NCBI GenBank assembly: GCA_036250195.1
Contig: JAVHZZ010000003.1
Location: forward strand, 38,482,335 to 38,546,334
Length of the DNA stretch: 64,000 nt
From: Mixophyes australis
Taxonomy: Eukaryota; Chordata; Amphibia; Anura; Limnodynastidae
Direction: 5' to 3'
Under the pieces are notes generated by a model. That model was not told the origin of the DNA. It did no database searches and was given only the letters and a program-made list of their open reading frames with translations. Below, piece after piece: positions 1 through 10,101 of this stretch (its first letter is position 1; each line of letters opens with the position of its first letter). Both the position numbers and the translations under genes were made by a program.

Positions 1-85
1 CAAGCCCCACCCACTTCAATTAGGAAATGGGCGGAATCTTGGATAGTGGTCTGTTTTCCAGACATTCCGAGAGTATGCAAATATG
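1..85. mobile_element. MITE fragment, CATACTTGCC-type terminus, cut by window start
   Basis: The right end reads CGAGAGTATGCAAATATG, a degenerate form of the GAGAGTAGGCAAGTATG terminus seen on several elements in this window. The GCCCCACCCAC block before it also belongs to that family. The left part lies outside the window, so no target-site duplication can be checked. Confidence 0.45.
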
Positions 86-144
86 ATGTACTTCAGTGAT
101 ATCATTGGTTCTTACAGGAATCATGTCCTGATTTGTGGTACAAC

Positions 145-330
145 CATACGTGCCTACTCTCTCAGAATTTCCGGGAGGTTCCCAAATTTAGTAGAGTCCT
201 CCAGTAAGAGTAGACATCCTCCCAGGGTTGCGTGGAGGTGGGGCTTAATAATGCAATTTCACATAATAAAGCCCCACCCACCCCCGCCATGCAACGCAGT
301 GAATTTCGGCATTTCATAGCAGGGGAGGGG
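145..330. mobile_element. MITE copy, CATACTTGCC family, degenerate
   Basis: It starts CATACGTGCCTACTCTC, followed by the family's TTTCCGGGAG block and a GGTGGGGCTTAATAATGC segment, then a GCCCCACCCACC block. The right terminus is not clear and 330 is approximate. This is an old non-autonomous DNA element with no coding capacity. Confidence 0.45.
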
Positions 331-1839
331 CCATGGTGACGCCGTCTTACGATTGTCACATGACCTCTCGTCAGGGAGGTTTTACAAACGGAAAAACCCC
401 AAAAAGTGTCAGCTACTGCTGTGTGCAATTGACAGATGAAACTTAATCGGAACTCAGGGGGAGTATGGTTTAAGGTTAAAAACGTGGAACTTACCTTCAA
501 ACTAGCCTTTATATTAATATAATATTCTGTGACAGGTGTTTCTAACATATCTGAATCTAATTCTGACTGGCCATTGAATCCATCCATAGTGGGCCCCATT
601 ACAGCCAAGGGCCACTTAGACACACAACACAGGGCAAATTTTATTTTCCAGTGTATAAAAAACTTCAAACAAAATGTCTGCTTTTTAAGAGCACAGCTCT
701 TTATCGGAGAGGAAAATATGCCCTGATCACCAATGGAGCAGATTCTTAATTCCTGAACTAAACTGTAGGATTAACCGGATTCCTTGCAAGTAGAGACATG
801 TTTTATTAGGCTATGTAGGAGGGATGCTGGCATTTGAATAACTTTTGGAAAAAATATATTTTTTGTAGATTATAAAATAAATTAAACGGTGCATTTAATA
901 TAGCATTACAGAATGAGCCATGATTCTTGCAGGCTGGCGTGTATTGGTACTTGTAGGGCAGTCGTGTGCTTTAGCACTGGAAATCTTTACCTCAGAATAC
1001 TTATTTTGGTAGAAATTAGACACATGATGCAGATAGATGAAAGGGTAACTAAACATGGTAAATAATATTCTTGACTAAATAAAATCATTATGCTGGGTAC
1101 TGCAACTTACTGGTATAGTCCTGATATAAGTCTGCTGCTCAAATTCGACAGATCAGCTATGTATAGATAAGTCATACTTGGCAAAAATGTAAAAAACTAA
1201 ATTGGTACACAAATAAGCCCCTCCCACCACCCAGCCAAGCCACACCCAGATCTGCGTTGCAAAAAAAATTATTATCACCAAACATCATTCCTTTGAGGGT
1301 CCGTGCATTGGAACGATCCATCCAAAATAGGGACAGATGGGGGAAGGGGGTCTTAGCTACCACAGTAACCATGGAGACAGTCAACAATGCTGCCCACTCC
1401 TCAGTTTAAGCTACATGTAATATTGCTGAAAAATAGGGAAAACTATGGAGGTCTCCTGTGACTCTTTAGAGGTCTCCCTTTTCAAAACAATGTAAAACAA
1501 AATTGTAACAGAAAAAATATCTAAAAAGTACAATGTTTATAGAATCAAAATAGACTAGGACCAAGACATTTATTTATGGCCATGTAACTTTTCACTCGTT
1601 ACCACAATTCCCATAGATTTCTATGGGGACTGCGATGCTTTTCCTATGGGGTCCAATGAAATCCCCCCTCCCGGTCAAATCCATTGTACCTTGTGCATTT
1701 GCCGGCAGCACTGCATAGAAGGGGGAAATAGATTGCAGCGATACACAATGAGCAATAGTGTGGAATATTAATAAATAGACCCGTAAATTTGAAGTAGAGA
1801 TCTTGAAAAAAATTATATTTAGCTATTTCGGCATGTTTT
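331..1839. other. AT-rich non-coding DNA, no gene recognised
   Basis: The longest frame (162-668, minus) has no recognisable domain. From about 1190 to 1260 there is a short GCCCCTCCCACCACCC block that resembles MITE debris. Nothing else is assignable. Confidence 0.5.
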
Positions 1840-1971
1840 GCCCAATGATGCGCCCTCAGCATAAGGAGAGGCGGGATTCAGAAGGGGGGGTGACATACTC
1901 TCCCCAAAGTACGGGAGCGTTCCCTGAAATTCGTGCATCTCTTGGAGGTTCCGGAAGAGCAGGCAAATATG
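1840..1971. mobile_element. MITE fragment, CATACTTGCC family
   Basis: The segment contains CATACTCTCCCCAAAGTACG and ends with GAAGAGCAGGCAAATATG, matching the right arm of the family seen complete at 61804-62083. The left end is uncertain. Confidence 0.45.
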
Positions 1972-2500
1972 ATTTAAATGAATAATGGAAAAGGAGGGAG
2001 CCATTTTAATAGGTACGGCACATTCATTGAACGCCTGGGTTATAAATAAGAACAAACCTGACATGTTTGTGAAAATTGCCACTGTATGCCCATTAATTAC
2101 AACTAATAATTAAGCTCCAGTCGCAAAACACAAAATCATAGCTTAAAATGCAAAATTTTAATTGAGACGGTGACACAAATAGGTTAGTTCAGCAACTATT
2201 TTACTGATCCTAATTTACTTTTCTAAAGCTGCATTAATATCTTGGTGTGCTCGCTGCCCATTAGTGGAAACAGAAAATGAATAAAACGCAATGTATAATT
2301 ACCCAGGTCTCTTATATAGTGTTATCGCTGCTACTGATTCTATTACTGGAGGCTAGGAAAATAAACAGTCTGAGGTCCTGAGCGACACATTCAGCTCCGC
2401 AGACATTGTCACTGACTGCTGCTAATACTCATTCCAAGTGCAGACGTGACAATTAAACTTTGGTTACCAATATGTTATAATTGTTAAGCTGCCAACAGAC
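1972..2500. other. AT-rich non-coding DNA, nothing recognised
   Basis: No ORF of note and no repeat that I can relate to other parts of the window. Confidence 0.5.
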
Positions 2501-2980
2501 ATAGGCAAACCGAGGGGGGAGGGGGGGGTTTCTAGTGCCTGGAAACCCCCTCCCAGCCTGGAGTACTGTATGCTAGAGGTGGCTGGACCCTGCCCCGGGA
2601 CCAGCCACTTTGCAGCTTGTGTGCCGATCGTTTCTGTCTGCACTGTAAACAGCCATCTCTCCCCATGAAGTATTGAAAGCAGCAAGAACAGGCAGGAGGG
2701 AACAGGACAGTCTGTCAACTGTTCTGACACACTCAGTCAGGACTATGTCTTGATTGTAGGGACAGTTGGGAGGTATATCCCGCTTCACACAGCTCTGCTC
2801 GAACAGGGAGAGCTGTGTGCCTCTAACAGTAATGCACGCAGCATTGCCCGTGTATATGATGGGGATAGGAAGAGTTGGAGAGCAGCCAACCACTGTCTAA
2901 AATTATAGCCACGCCCCGAAGCATGTCATACGTAGGTGTGGCATGGAAACCCCTCTCTACAAATCCTGCGTTTGCGCCTG
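2501..2980. mobile_element. hAT-like non-autonomous element, GGGGTTTC...GGAAACCCC family, long copy
   Basis: It opens with GGGGGGTTTCTAGTGCCTGG and closes with AAATCCTGCGTTTGCGCCTG. The same two ends, plus GAGGTGGCTGGACCCTGC and GTTGGAGAGCAGCCAA(C/G)CACTG, recur at 47921-48208 and, inverted, at 50683-50990. This copy carries about 190 bp of extra internal sequence absent from the other two. Flanks AACAGACA and AACAGTCC match at 6 of 8 positions, consistent with a worn 8-bp hAT duplication. No transposase is present. Confidence 0.6.
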
Positions 2981-4441
2981 AACAGTCCCAACTTTCAATA
3001 GACAGCAGGATAAAGCTCTGTCGGCAGCCAGGGAAGGGATGTGGCATATTTAGAGTTGGGAATGATATGAGCGGATGGAGGTGCGGTTTGGGCGGCATGA
3101 CCTAATTCGTCCTGCCAACCTTGGGAAGATTGGCAGGTATGTAATTGGGTTTATATAATAAAGTAGCATTATGTGCAGATAGAGTCCTACCCAATGGCAG
3201 CCAATCACACATCTGCATTTTTTTTCTGTACTGCCCACGGAACCTAGGAGAAGGTGACTGGTTTCTAACGAATGCCCACAGGATTTATAGAGCTTATCAG
3301 TGCCAGGTCACAGAACCTGGTGTGTACACTGCCAAAAGGAGCAGATAACAGCGAAGTTCATGTGGTTAATATACCCAGGTGCACAAACGCCTGTGTGCCA
3401 CTACCCTAAAGCTTGATTGTCATCCAGGCTGACATTTTCCCAGGGACAAACCTTTAAGGACTATCCCAGGGAATTAGGCACATTAAGCAACTGTTAGTCC
3501 AAAGATGAAAAAACAAATTTAAATAAATACTACAGTTCTTATTTATCCATATAAACTGGAAACATTCAAATGTGATCAGCTGAAAGTATGCAAAAAAACC
3601 TTCACAAAGAACCATGACTCAGAACTCTGAATTGTAGCATTAAGTGCAGTGCAATACAATTAAAATGAGCATAAATGAGCTATTTGAAGTTATATAAACA
3701 GTGAAGTGGCCAGACTGGGCGGCATGGTATACAAATAATGCATCTGGAGTGCAGCAGGCGGAATGTGTAGCAAAAGGTAAATGGAACTGTACACAGAGAT
3801 GAAAAAAAGGCAATTATATAACATGATGTAAGAGACATTTATTTTCACCTTTTAAAAGCAATAATAGGTATTGTGGAATAATGCTGTAATTTTAGCATAT
3901 TGTGGGCAGATTGTGGGCTGTAATGACAATGCCTCTCTAGGTGGGCAGTATGTGAGACTTGTAGTTCCACAACAGCTGAAGAGCACCGCAATGCCTACCT
4001 CTGGATAAGTAACAATAATGCTGTCTGCTCTGATTGAGTGTATATATACAAAGGTAATGTGGATAAAACAAAGTATGATGTCTCACTCATTGCTGGTAAC
4101 AGTATAGCTTGCTTATTCCCTTGCGGCATGTGATGGACTGTCACATGAGTATGGCAGCATCCAGTGAGCAATAGTACAGTTCCACCTCCTGTAACACATT
4201 TACAGTAGAAAATACGTACTAGGTGTAGCTCTTCTTTTGTTTCAGTGTAAGAAAACTAGTATTTTATATCTTTTACAAAGAAAATAAATACAGATGGTTT
4301 ATAACTAGGACTAATATTTGCTACTTATTTCTATAAAGGTGTAGAGCTACATACTGGAACGTTTTTCAGGACATACAATCATATTACTCAGCATATTTCC
4401 ATTTATCAATAGAAGCTTCCATAGTGGGCCATGTATCTGAT
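2981..4441. other. Non-coding DNA with small MITE fragments
   Basis: About 3060-3140 ends GATTGGCAGGTATG, a MITE-type terminus. At about 3957-3985 there is GACTTGTAGTTCCACAACAG, a piece of a palindromic hAT MITE whose relative appears at 12512-12540. The rest is AT-rich with no gene. Confidence 0.45.
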
Positions 4442-4493
4442 CACCTCCTCCAACATAACTCTTTTGTAAACAGCCCATCCACCATTGCCAATA

Positions 4494-5157
4494 AGGGCTA
4501 GACTAACCTGTAGCCAATCAGAGCATTACAATGTTCACAGAGCTAGAATAACCTGTAGCCAATCAAATCATTAGAATGTTCACGGAGCTAAACCAACCTG
4601 TAGCCAATCAGATCATTAGATTGTTCACAGAGCTAGACCAGCCTGTAGCCAAACAGATCATTAGAATGTTCACGGAGCTAAACCAGCCTGTAGCCAGTCA
4701 GATCATTAGAATGTTCAAAGAGCTAAACCAAAATGTAGCCAGTCAGATCATTAGAATGTTCACAGAGCTAGACCAACCTGTAGCCAATCAGATAATTAGA
4801 ATGTTCACAGAGCTGGACCAGCCTGTAGGCAATCAGATCATTAGATTGTTCACAGAGCTAGACCAACCTGTAGCCAAACAGATCATTAGAATGTTCACAG
4901 AGCTAGACCAGCCTGTAGCCAAACAGATCATTAGAATGTTCACGGAGCTAAACCAGCCTGTAGGCAATCAGATCATTAGAATGTTCATGGAGCTAGACCA
5001 ATCTGTAGCCAAACAGATCATTAGAATGTTCACAGAGCTAGACCAGCCTGTAGCCAGTCAGATCATTAAAACGTTCACGGAGCTAAACCAGCCTGTAGCC
5101 AGTCAGATCATTAGAATGTTCAAAGAGCTAAACCAAACTGTAACCAATCAGGTAGAC
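4494..5157. repeat. 45-bp minisatellite, about 14-15 copies
   Basis: Successive CCTGTAGCC motifs are exactly 45 bp apart (for example at 4507 and 4552). The unit length is a multiple of three and lacks stops in one frame, so 4576-5166 reads as 196 codons of a 15-residue repeat with consensus MFTELDQPVANQIIR. Earlier units carry an in-frame TAA, there is no flanking coding sequence, and variants change amino acids freely. I therefore read it as a non-coding array, not a gene. Most units contain CCAATCAG, an inverted CCAAT pentamer. Confidence 0.9.
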
Positions 5158-5856
5158 GAAAATTGAACAGGAGAATTAGCCATTAGAAAGGAGGAAAAGG
5201 GGTTTAATCCACGAACATGTATTAGGGTGGCTCTCTCTCTTTAACTACAGTTTAACATTTGTATGACTGTTTGTTTTTAAACAAAGATTATTACATTCTT
5301 TTCTTATAGATTTTATTGTTCAAAGAACATTTCAAGATCATTTTTGTAGATGAAATCTTGCTGTCTCCATTTACCGACCTGCCTCAGTTTTCCACTGGCC
5401 ATACACCCTATAGTACTTCTTCATCGTCTGGCCATTTATGTACTTGAAAAGAGTAATGCTGGATAGCTGAGCGGGGAAAGCAAGTGAACCATGAAACGGC
5501 TAACTTCATTTAAGACCAATAAAATAAGTTACATTGGATATCACCTTGAAGCCGACCTTTCTGCTAATGAAAACATATGCGGATGTGTAAATTGCCCACA
5601 TCCTCACTCTTGGACGCCACGTTCAATATACACCTGCCGAGAATTTCAATCATAGGGACGGAGACAAAAGTCTATTGCGCTATTAATTTAAGAAATAAGC
5701 AAGTAGATTTATCTCAATGGACAAGGAAAGTTTAACCGTCTTGTAATCTTAAGTAACACATTCAGTAACATGGACGGACATTTTTCCTGTCTGTTGAGGA
5801 ATGACCTTGTTAGTTTAAAGCATACTTTCCTATTTTGTGGATCTGCACTCCAAGAG
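5158..5856. other. Non-coding DNA, nothing recognised
   Basis: A short pyrimidine CTCTCTCTC stretch lies near 5231. No ORF, RNA gene or repeat relationship is visible. Confidence 0.5.
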
Positions 5857-6214
5857 ATCATCATCATCATTTATTTATATAGCGCCACTAATTCCGCAGC
5901 GCTGTACAGAGAACTCATTCACATCAGTCCCTGCCCCATTGGAGCTTACAGTCTAAATTCCCTACTATAGACACACACACACACAGACAGAGAGGGAGAG
6001 ACTAGGGTCAATTTTTTTTTTATTTTTTTTTTTACTGCAGCCAATTAACCTACCAGTATGTTTTTGGAGTGTGGGAGGAAACCGGAGCACCCGGAGGAAA
6101 CCCACGCAAACACAGGGAGAACATACAAACTCCACACAGATAAGGCCTTGGTCGGGAATCGAACTCATGACCCCAGTGCTGTGAGGCAGACATGCTAACC
6201 ACTACGCCACTGTG
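5857..6214 (-). mobile_element. tRNA-derived SINE, near full length
   Basis: On the minus strand it begins CACAGTGGCGTAGTGGTTAG and ends in a GAT-rich tail (ATCATCATCATC at the plus-strand left end). The domain order is tRNA-like head, GTGTGGAGTTTGTATGTTCTC, a GTGTTTGCGTGGGTTTCCTC block, an internal TG repeat, and a 3' domain TTGGAGCTTACAGTCTAA (written on the plus strand). An A-rich block separates the TG repeat and body in this copy. It encodes no protein; Pol III transcription is inferred from box A/B-like motifs. Confidence 0.85.
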
Positions 6215-6462
6215 AGATCCGAGAGGGGAGGTCCAGGGGACGTGATGACAAACATTAGGCACTGGCAAGCTGGTGACATTGTTAGCAATGCTTCTCCGTG
6301 GCCCTCAACACCTGCTGTATTTGATTTTAGCCCAACGATGTCCGTGTGTCTCCATCTTTGATAAGGGCATATACGAGGTACGACACAGGAATGAAACGCT
6401 GCGATTTTGACAGGGTGGTGAATTGGCTTCTAAGCGTTACCTAGGGCTCCACACAAATAAAT

Positions 6463-6776
6463 CATACTTGCCATTTTCTGAGATCTCCCCTCAGGAAGGG
6501 GAGATCTCGCTGCCGGGTCATGGGGGTGTGGCCACATGATTTGTGTCATTAGACCCCACCCCTCAGTGAAACATCACCACTTTCAGCCTATTAAAGCAGG
6601 GGACGGGGCAGAGATGACCCAATCCGCTGTGAATCGAGTTGCTAAGCTCCGCTCCCACCCACTTCGCTAGTAAAGTGGGCAGGATAAGGGAGGCTTCCCT
6701 GCTCTCGCCGAAAGTCCGGGAGAAGTCCCATAAATTTGGGAGTCTTACGGACATTTCGGGAGAGTAGGCAACTATG
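6463..6776. mobile_element. MITE, CATACTTGCC family, complete
   Basis: It starts CATACTTGCCATTTTCTGAG and ends GAGAGTAGGCAACTATG. Internally it has GGGAGATCTC hairpins and GTGGGCAGGATAAGGGAGGC. Flanks AAATAAAT and CAATAAAT agree at 7 of 8 positions, supporting an 8-bp target-site duplication. It is non-autonomous. Confidence 0.65.
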
Positions 6777-8278
6777 CAATAAATGGAATCCTTAAATGCT
6801 TCAAAAGTGCACAAACTGTCTGCTCTTTTCTGCTTCCTTTTCAGTACTCCATTCAATATATATGAAGCATATCTGAACGTCGATTCAATAGATATATGTG
6901 AAATGTAAAATGAAGTTCCAGGTTGCTATTCATGTACTATTTATAATTATTTTGCAAAATATCATCCTTATTGCTGCATTTTGATAAATAGGACCTTACG
7001 ATGACAGGAGAAGCCTGGGAGGAGATAGAGGGATTCTGAGGAAGAGAAAGCAAACAATGGAACCGCACCAAATGTAGAGCACTACAAGAAGACTTACTAG
7101 CCCCATCATAGACTCTGAGAAAAGTCAGCGGCAGAACTGTTTCAGGGGGTGCAGCAGCTATGAGCAGGGGGGGGGGGGGGCGGGGCTATAGTTGCTGCAT
7201 GCCGTGCAATGGCGGTAGTTCCTGTCCCTCTCATTGTACCGCAAGCCCCTGCCTTAAATCATGGAACAAGAATAATTTTATAATATCATCCTTTAAAATT
7301 GACATTAGATATCCAATAAAATCCATAGGGGTAGAGTACCTTCCATTTACATACTACAACAAAATATTCCATTCTCACCAATGTGTGCCCAACAAAAAAC
7401 AAACTCCTTCTTTAAACACTGCAACATTTTCTCTTGCCCTTTATCCTGCATATTCCCCCTAGAAAACCTGCTGGAAAATTGAGTTGTGAAAACAGCATCG
7501 TTCAAGAATGTAGTAGGCGTGTGAAGGAAACATGTATGTGTGGAATTCTCTCTGCCACGGACACCGTACTGCATGGTCCAGTCTGTCATACCTTCCACCC
7601 AAACCCCTTCCCCGAAGCTGGGAAGAGTGTATTGTTTAAGTAACGTTTCATATATTGCAAACGTCTCTATACCTCACATGAAATCAGAGGATAGGGTCAT
7701 ACTTCAGAGGGTGCACACTGTACGAATCATTTCATGTTCCACAAAACCTTCCGGAACCACAGGAACAAAACTTAGAGAGGTCTCGAGACAGCAGTACAGC
7801 AATTCATGCGCTATACAAGGGACGTACATCATTATACGTCAGATATTCAACGCTACACAGCTTATGTGGAGTACTGGTGAGAAGACTTTGCCCATTACTA
7901 GACCACCCAGTGAAGCCTTCACAAATCATTATTATGATTACCAATGACATACAGACCGGCAGCAGTATTCAGGGGGTTCCACAGATAGTCATTTTAATTA
8001 CTGTTTTCCTTTAGATTTGCTTTGTCTGCAGCTTGGTATTTGCCAACGACCTATATTTCCAAGTAAACATAAATCTCTGTTGTTTCAAGATGTTGCAGTA
8101 AAAATTCTCCATTCCAGAAGGTGTGTACAAGGGCCTTAGCGTAGGGTTTGTTTTTTAACTCTATCAAAAATGCATGTTAAACACAGATGTGTCATGTATA
8201 CTCTACCCCGAGAAATATTGTTGAACTGTTGGGTAGTGTGATAAAACATCTGAAATTAACACTAATGGATAGGAGGCC
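6777..8278. other. Non-coding DNA with a G14 run
   Basis: A run of 14 G lies at 7167-7180 in a G-rich context (7150-7260) that resembles degraded MITE sequence. Frames at 7160-7462 and 7540-7947 show no domain, and I do not call them genes. Confidence 0.5.
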
Positions 8279-8837
8279 TTAAGCTGGGTACTCACTACAG
8301 AAAATTACAACAGATGCAATATCTGGGACGATTTTACCAATGACTGAAAGTCCCAGTGATCATGCAGCTTCATGTGTACACACCTACACGGTTTACCTTC
8401 AGATCTGTGCTCTTCATCTGCCATAACCATCTGCTGAAAAGGTCGCGACTCTGCACACTCCATAGAGATCTGACTACACTGTCGGTCGTGAGTGCGTACA
8501 CACTTCCACATTTTCATCATCATCAACATTTATTTATATAGCACCACTAATCCCGCAGCGCTGTACAGAGAACTCATTCACATCAGTCCCTGTCCCATTG
8601 GAGCTTACAATCAAAATCCCCTAAGACACACACACAGACAGACTAGGGCCAATTTTGATAGCAGCCAATTAACCTACCAGTATGTTTTTGGAATGTGGGA
8701 GGAAACCGTGGCACCCGGAGGAAACCCATGCAAACATGGGGAGAACATACAAACTCCACACAGATAAGGCCATGGTCGGGAATCGAACTCAAGACCCCAG
8801 TGCTGTGAGGCAGAAGTGCTAACCACTAAGCCACCGT

Positions 8838-9444
8838 CAGGGCCGGACTGGCCATCGGCACTTCTGGCAAATGCCAGAAGGGCCGATGGCTAGTTGGGCC
8901 GATCCAATGGGGGCACCATGCCCGCCCGAGCAGCGCAGCTCACTGCACGCTGATCGGTGGAGGGAGTTCAATGAGATGTGCGGTCATGTGATATTAATCA
9001 CATGGGACGGCACCTGTCACATGGTGCGTGTCCCATGTGATCACTGGCAACAGCCGCACATCACATTGAGCTCCCTCCGCCGAGCAACAAGGTAAGTGTG
9101 TATTACTGATGGGGGCTGTGTATTACTGAGGGGGGGCTGTGTGTATTACTGAGGGGGGGCTGTGTGTATTACTGAGGGGGGCTGTGTGTATTACAGAGGG
9201 GGGGCTGTGTGTATTACTGAGGGGGGGCTGTGTGTATCTCACTGAGGGGGGCTGTGATTAATGTAATGTTTTATTATAATGTATGTATCAATGCCCCATG
9301 TTGGCCACACCCACAAAACAATGTAGTCACACCCTTTTCGGCGCCGCCGCTCAGCGTCGGCACAAGGCTTCTTTCATGCTTGAACTGAGGTGGGCCTCTG
9401 TATTTTAAATGCTAGGGTTGATTTTTAGTCCCAGTCCGGCACTG
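8838..9444. mobile_element. hAT-type MITE with perfect 8-bp TSD
   Basis: The termini are CAGGGCCGGACTGG and CCAGTCCGGCACTG, inverted repeats with one mismatch. They are flanked by identical 8-bp duplications GCCACCGT at 8830-8837 and 9445-9452. Removing the element and one duplication restores the SINE head exactly. The interior carries a subterminal palindrome (8858-8893) and a G-rich minisatellite. There is no transposase. Confidence 0.92.
9104..9252 (+). repeat. G-rich minisatellite, about 21-25 bp unit
   Basis: Imperfect tandem copies of GGGGGCTGTGTGTATTACTG, about six units with variable G-run length, lie inside the hAT MITE. Its location entirely within the element suggests that it expanded after or with the element. 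Confidence 0.85.
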
Positions 9445-9906
9445 GCCACCGTGCTGCCCACTTTCGTTCCATGGTTGATTATGATTTTTCGTCAGGTATG
9501 GTACCATAAAACATGACGGTGGCAGTGAACACACTAATACGATATCGGACCTAACCGTCCTTTATCATGTGATTGGCACGGTAACTAGTCGAAAAACCTG
9601 TAGTGTGTACCCAGCTTTAGACCGCTGGATCTGGATTCTCTAATAGAGTTTCCGGTGTTTATAAAGTAACCAGACCTCTAGCCACCAGTGGAAGAGACAC
9701 CTTCTTCACACAGTTGCTTTTTGTTGCATATGTAGAGGATTATGCTGCCATACAGCCGGCCAACATAGGGAGAGCTGATCCCTATGCTAACAAGCAGAGC
9801 AAGTAAATCAGCAAACATTCCACGGATGGTAACATTTTAACAAGTTTGACTGTAAGCCTGTCTGGGCAATCTTTATTTATTACCATAACAATCCTTCTAC
9901 TTGCAG

Positions 9907-10048
9907 AAAAAGTATTCAGTGTACAAAGAGACAGACTTTAGGTGGGTAGAAGTCACCCCTGAAAACATGTTTTTACTTACACGCGTGGGGTCAAACTTAT
10001 TACAGAAAGACCATTTATTATTTATAAACGCACTTGAAGAAATCCAGG
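9907..10048 (+). other. Weak candidate exon, no family recognised
   Basis: A pyrimidine-rich acceptor (ATCCTTCTACTTGCAG) precedes an open segment that includes WVEVTPENMFLLTR and LLFINALEEIQ. A possible GTAACT donor starts at 10049. The frame stays open past the donor to a TGA at 10099-10101, adding NFSNASYRVSLL. I do not recognise a domain. A chance open frame beside a cryptic splice site is an equally good explanation. Confidence 0.2.
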
Positions 10049-10101
10049 GTAACTTTTCCAATGCGAGCTACAGGGTTTCACTTCTCTCTTTTCAGCGCTG
10101 A

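Larger units (their letters stand above)
8515..9459 (-). mobile_element. tRNA-derived SINE, split by a hAT MITE
   Basis: The 3' domain with GCGCTGTACAGAGAACTCA (plus-strand reading) and the GAT-rich tail lie on the left. The tRNA-like head ends at GGTGGC next to 8830. The remaining SINE start, GGGCAGCACGGTGGC on the minus strand, resumes at 9445-9459. The 607 bp between are a later insertion at 8838-9444. Confidence 0.85.
8282..9616. mobile_element. MITE with TTA duplication, interrupted by a SINE
   Basis: Its ends are AGCTGGGTACTCACTACAG and CTGTAGTGTGTACCCAGCT, inverted repeats with one mismatch, flanked on both sides by TTA (8279-8281 and 9617-9619). The 3-bp TTA suggests the PIF/Harbinger class. 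A SINE occupies 8515-9459, leaving element arms at 8282-8514 and 9460-9616. It is the oldest layer of a three-level nest. Confidence 0.75.

Noticed and set aside
4494..5157. CRISPR-like array
   Set aside because: The units are contiguous near-identical 45-mers without unique spacers, and the window is vertebrate.
4576..5166. 196-codon ORF, the longest in the window, as a repeat protein gene
   Set aside because: It is entirely a 45-bp tandem array; upstream units carry an in-frame stop and no start context, exon or domain is visible.
8305..8529. Small ORFs inside the MITE and SINE nest
   Set aside because: They fall in mobile-element sequence and span repeat junctions.
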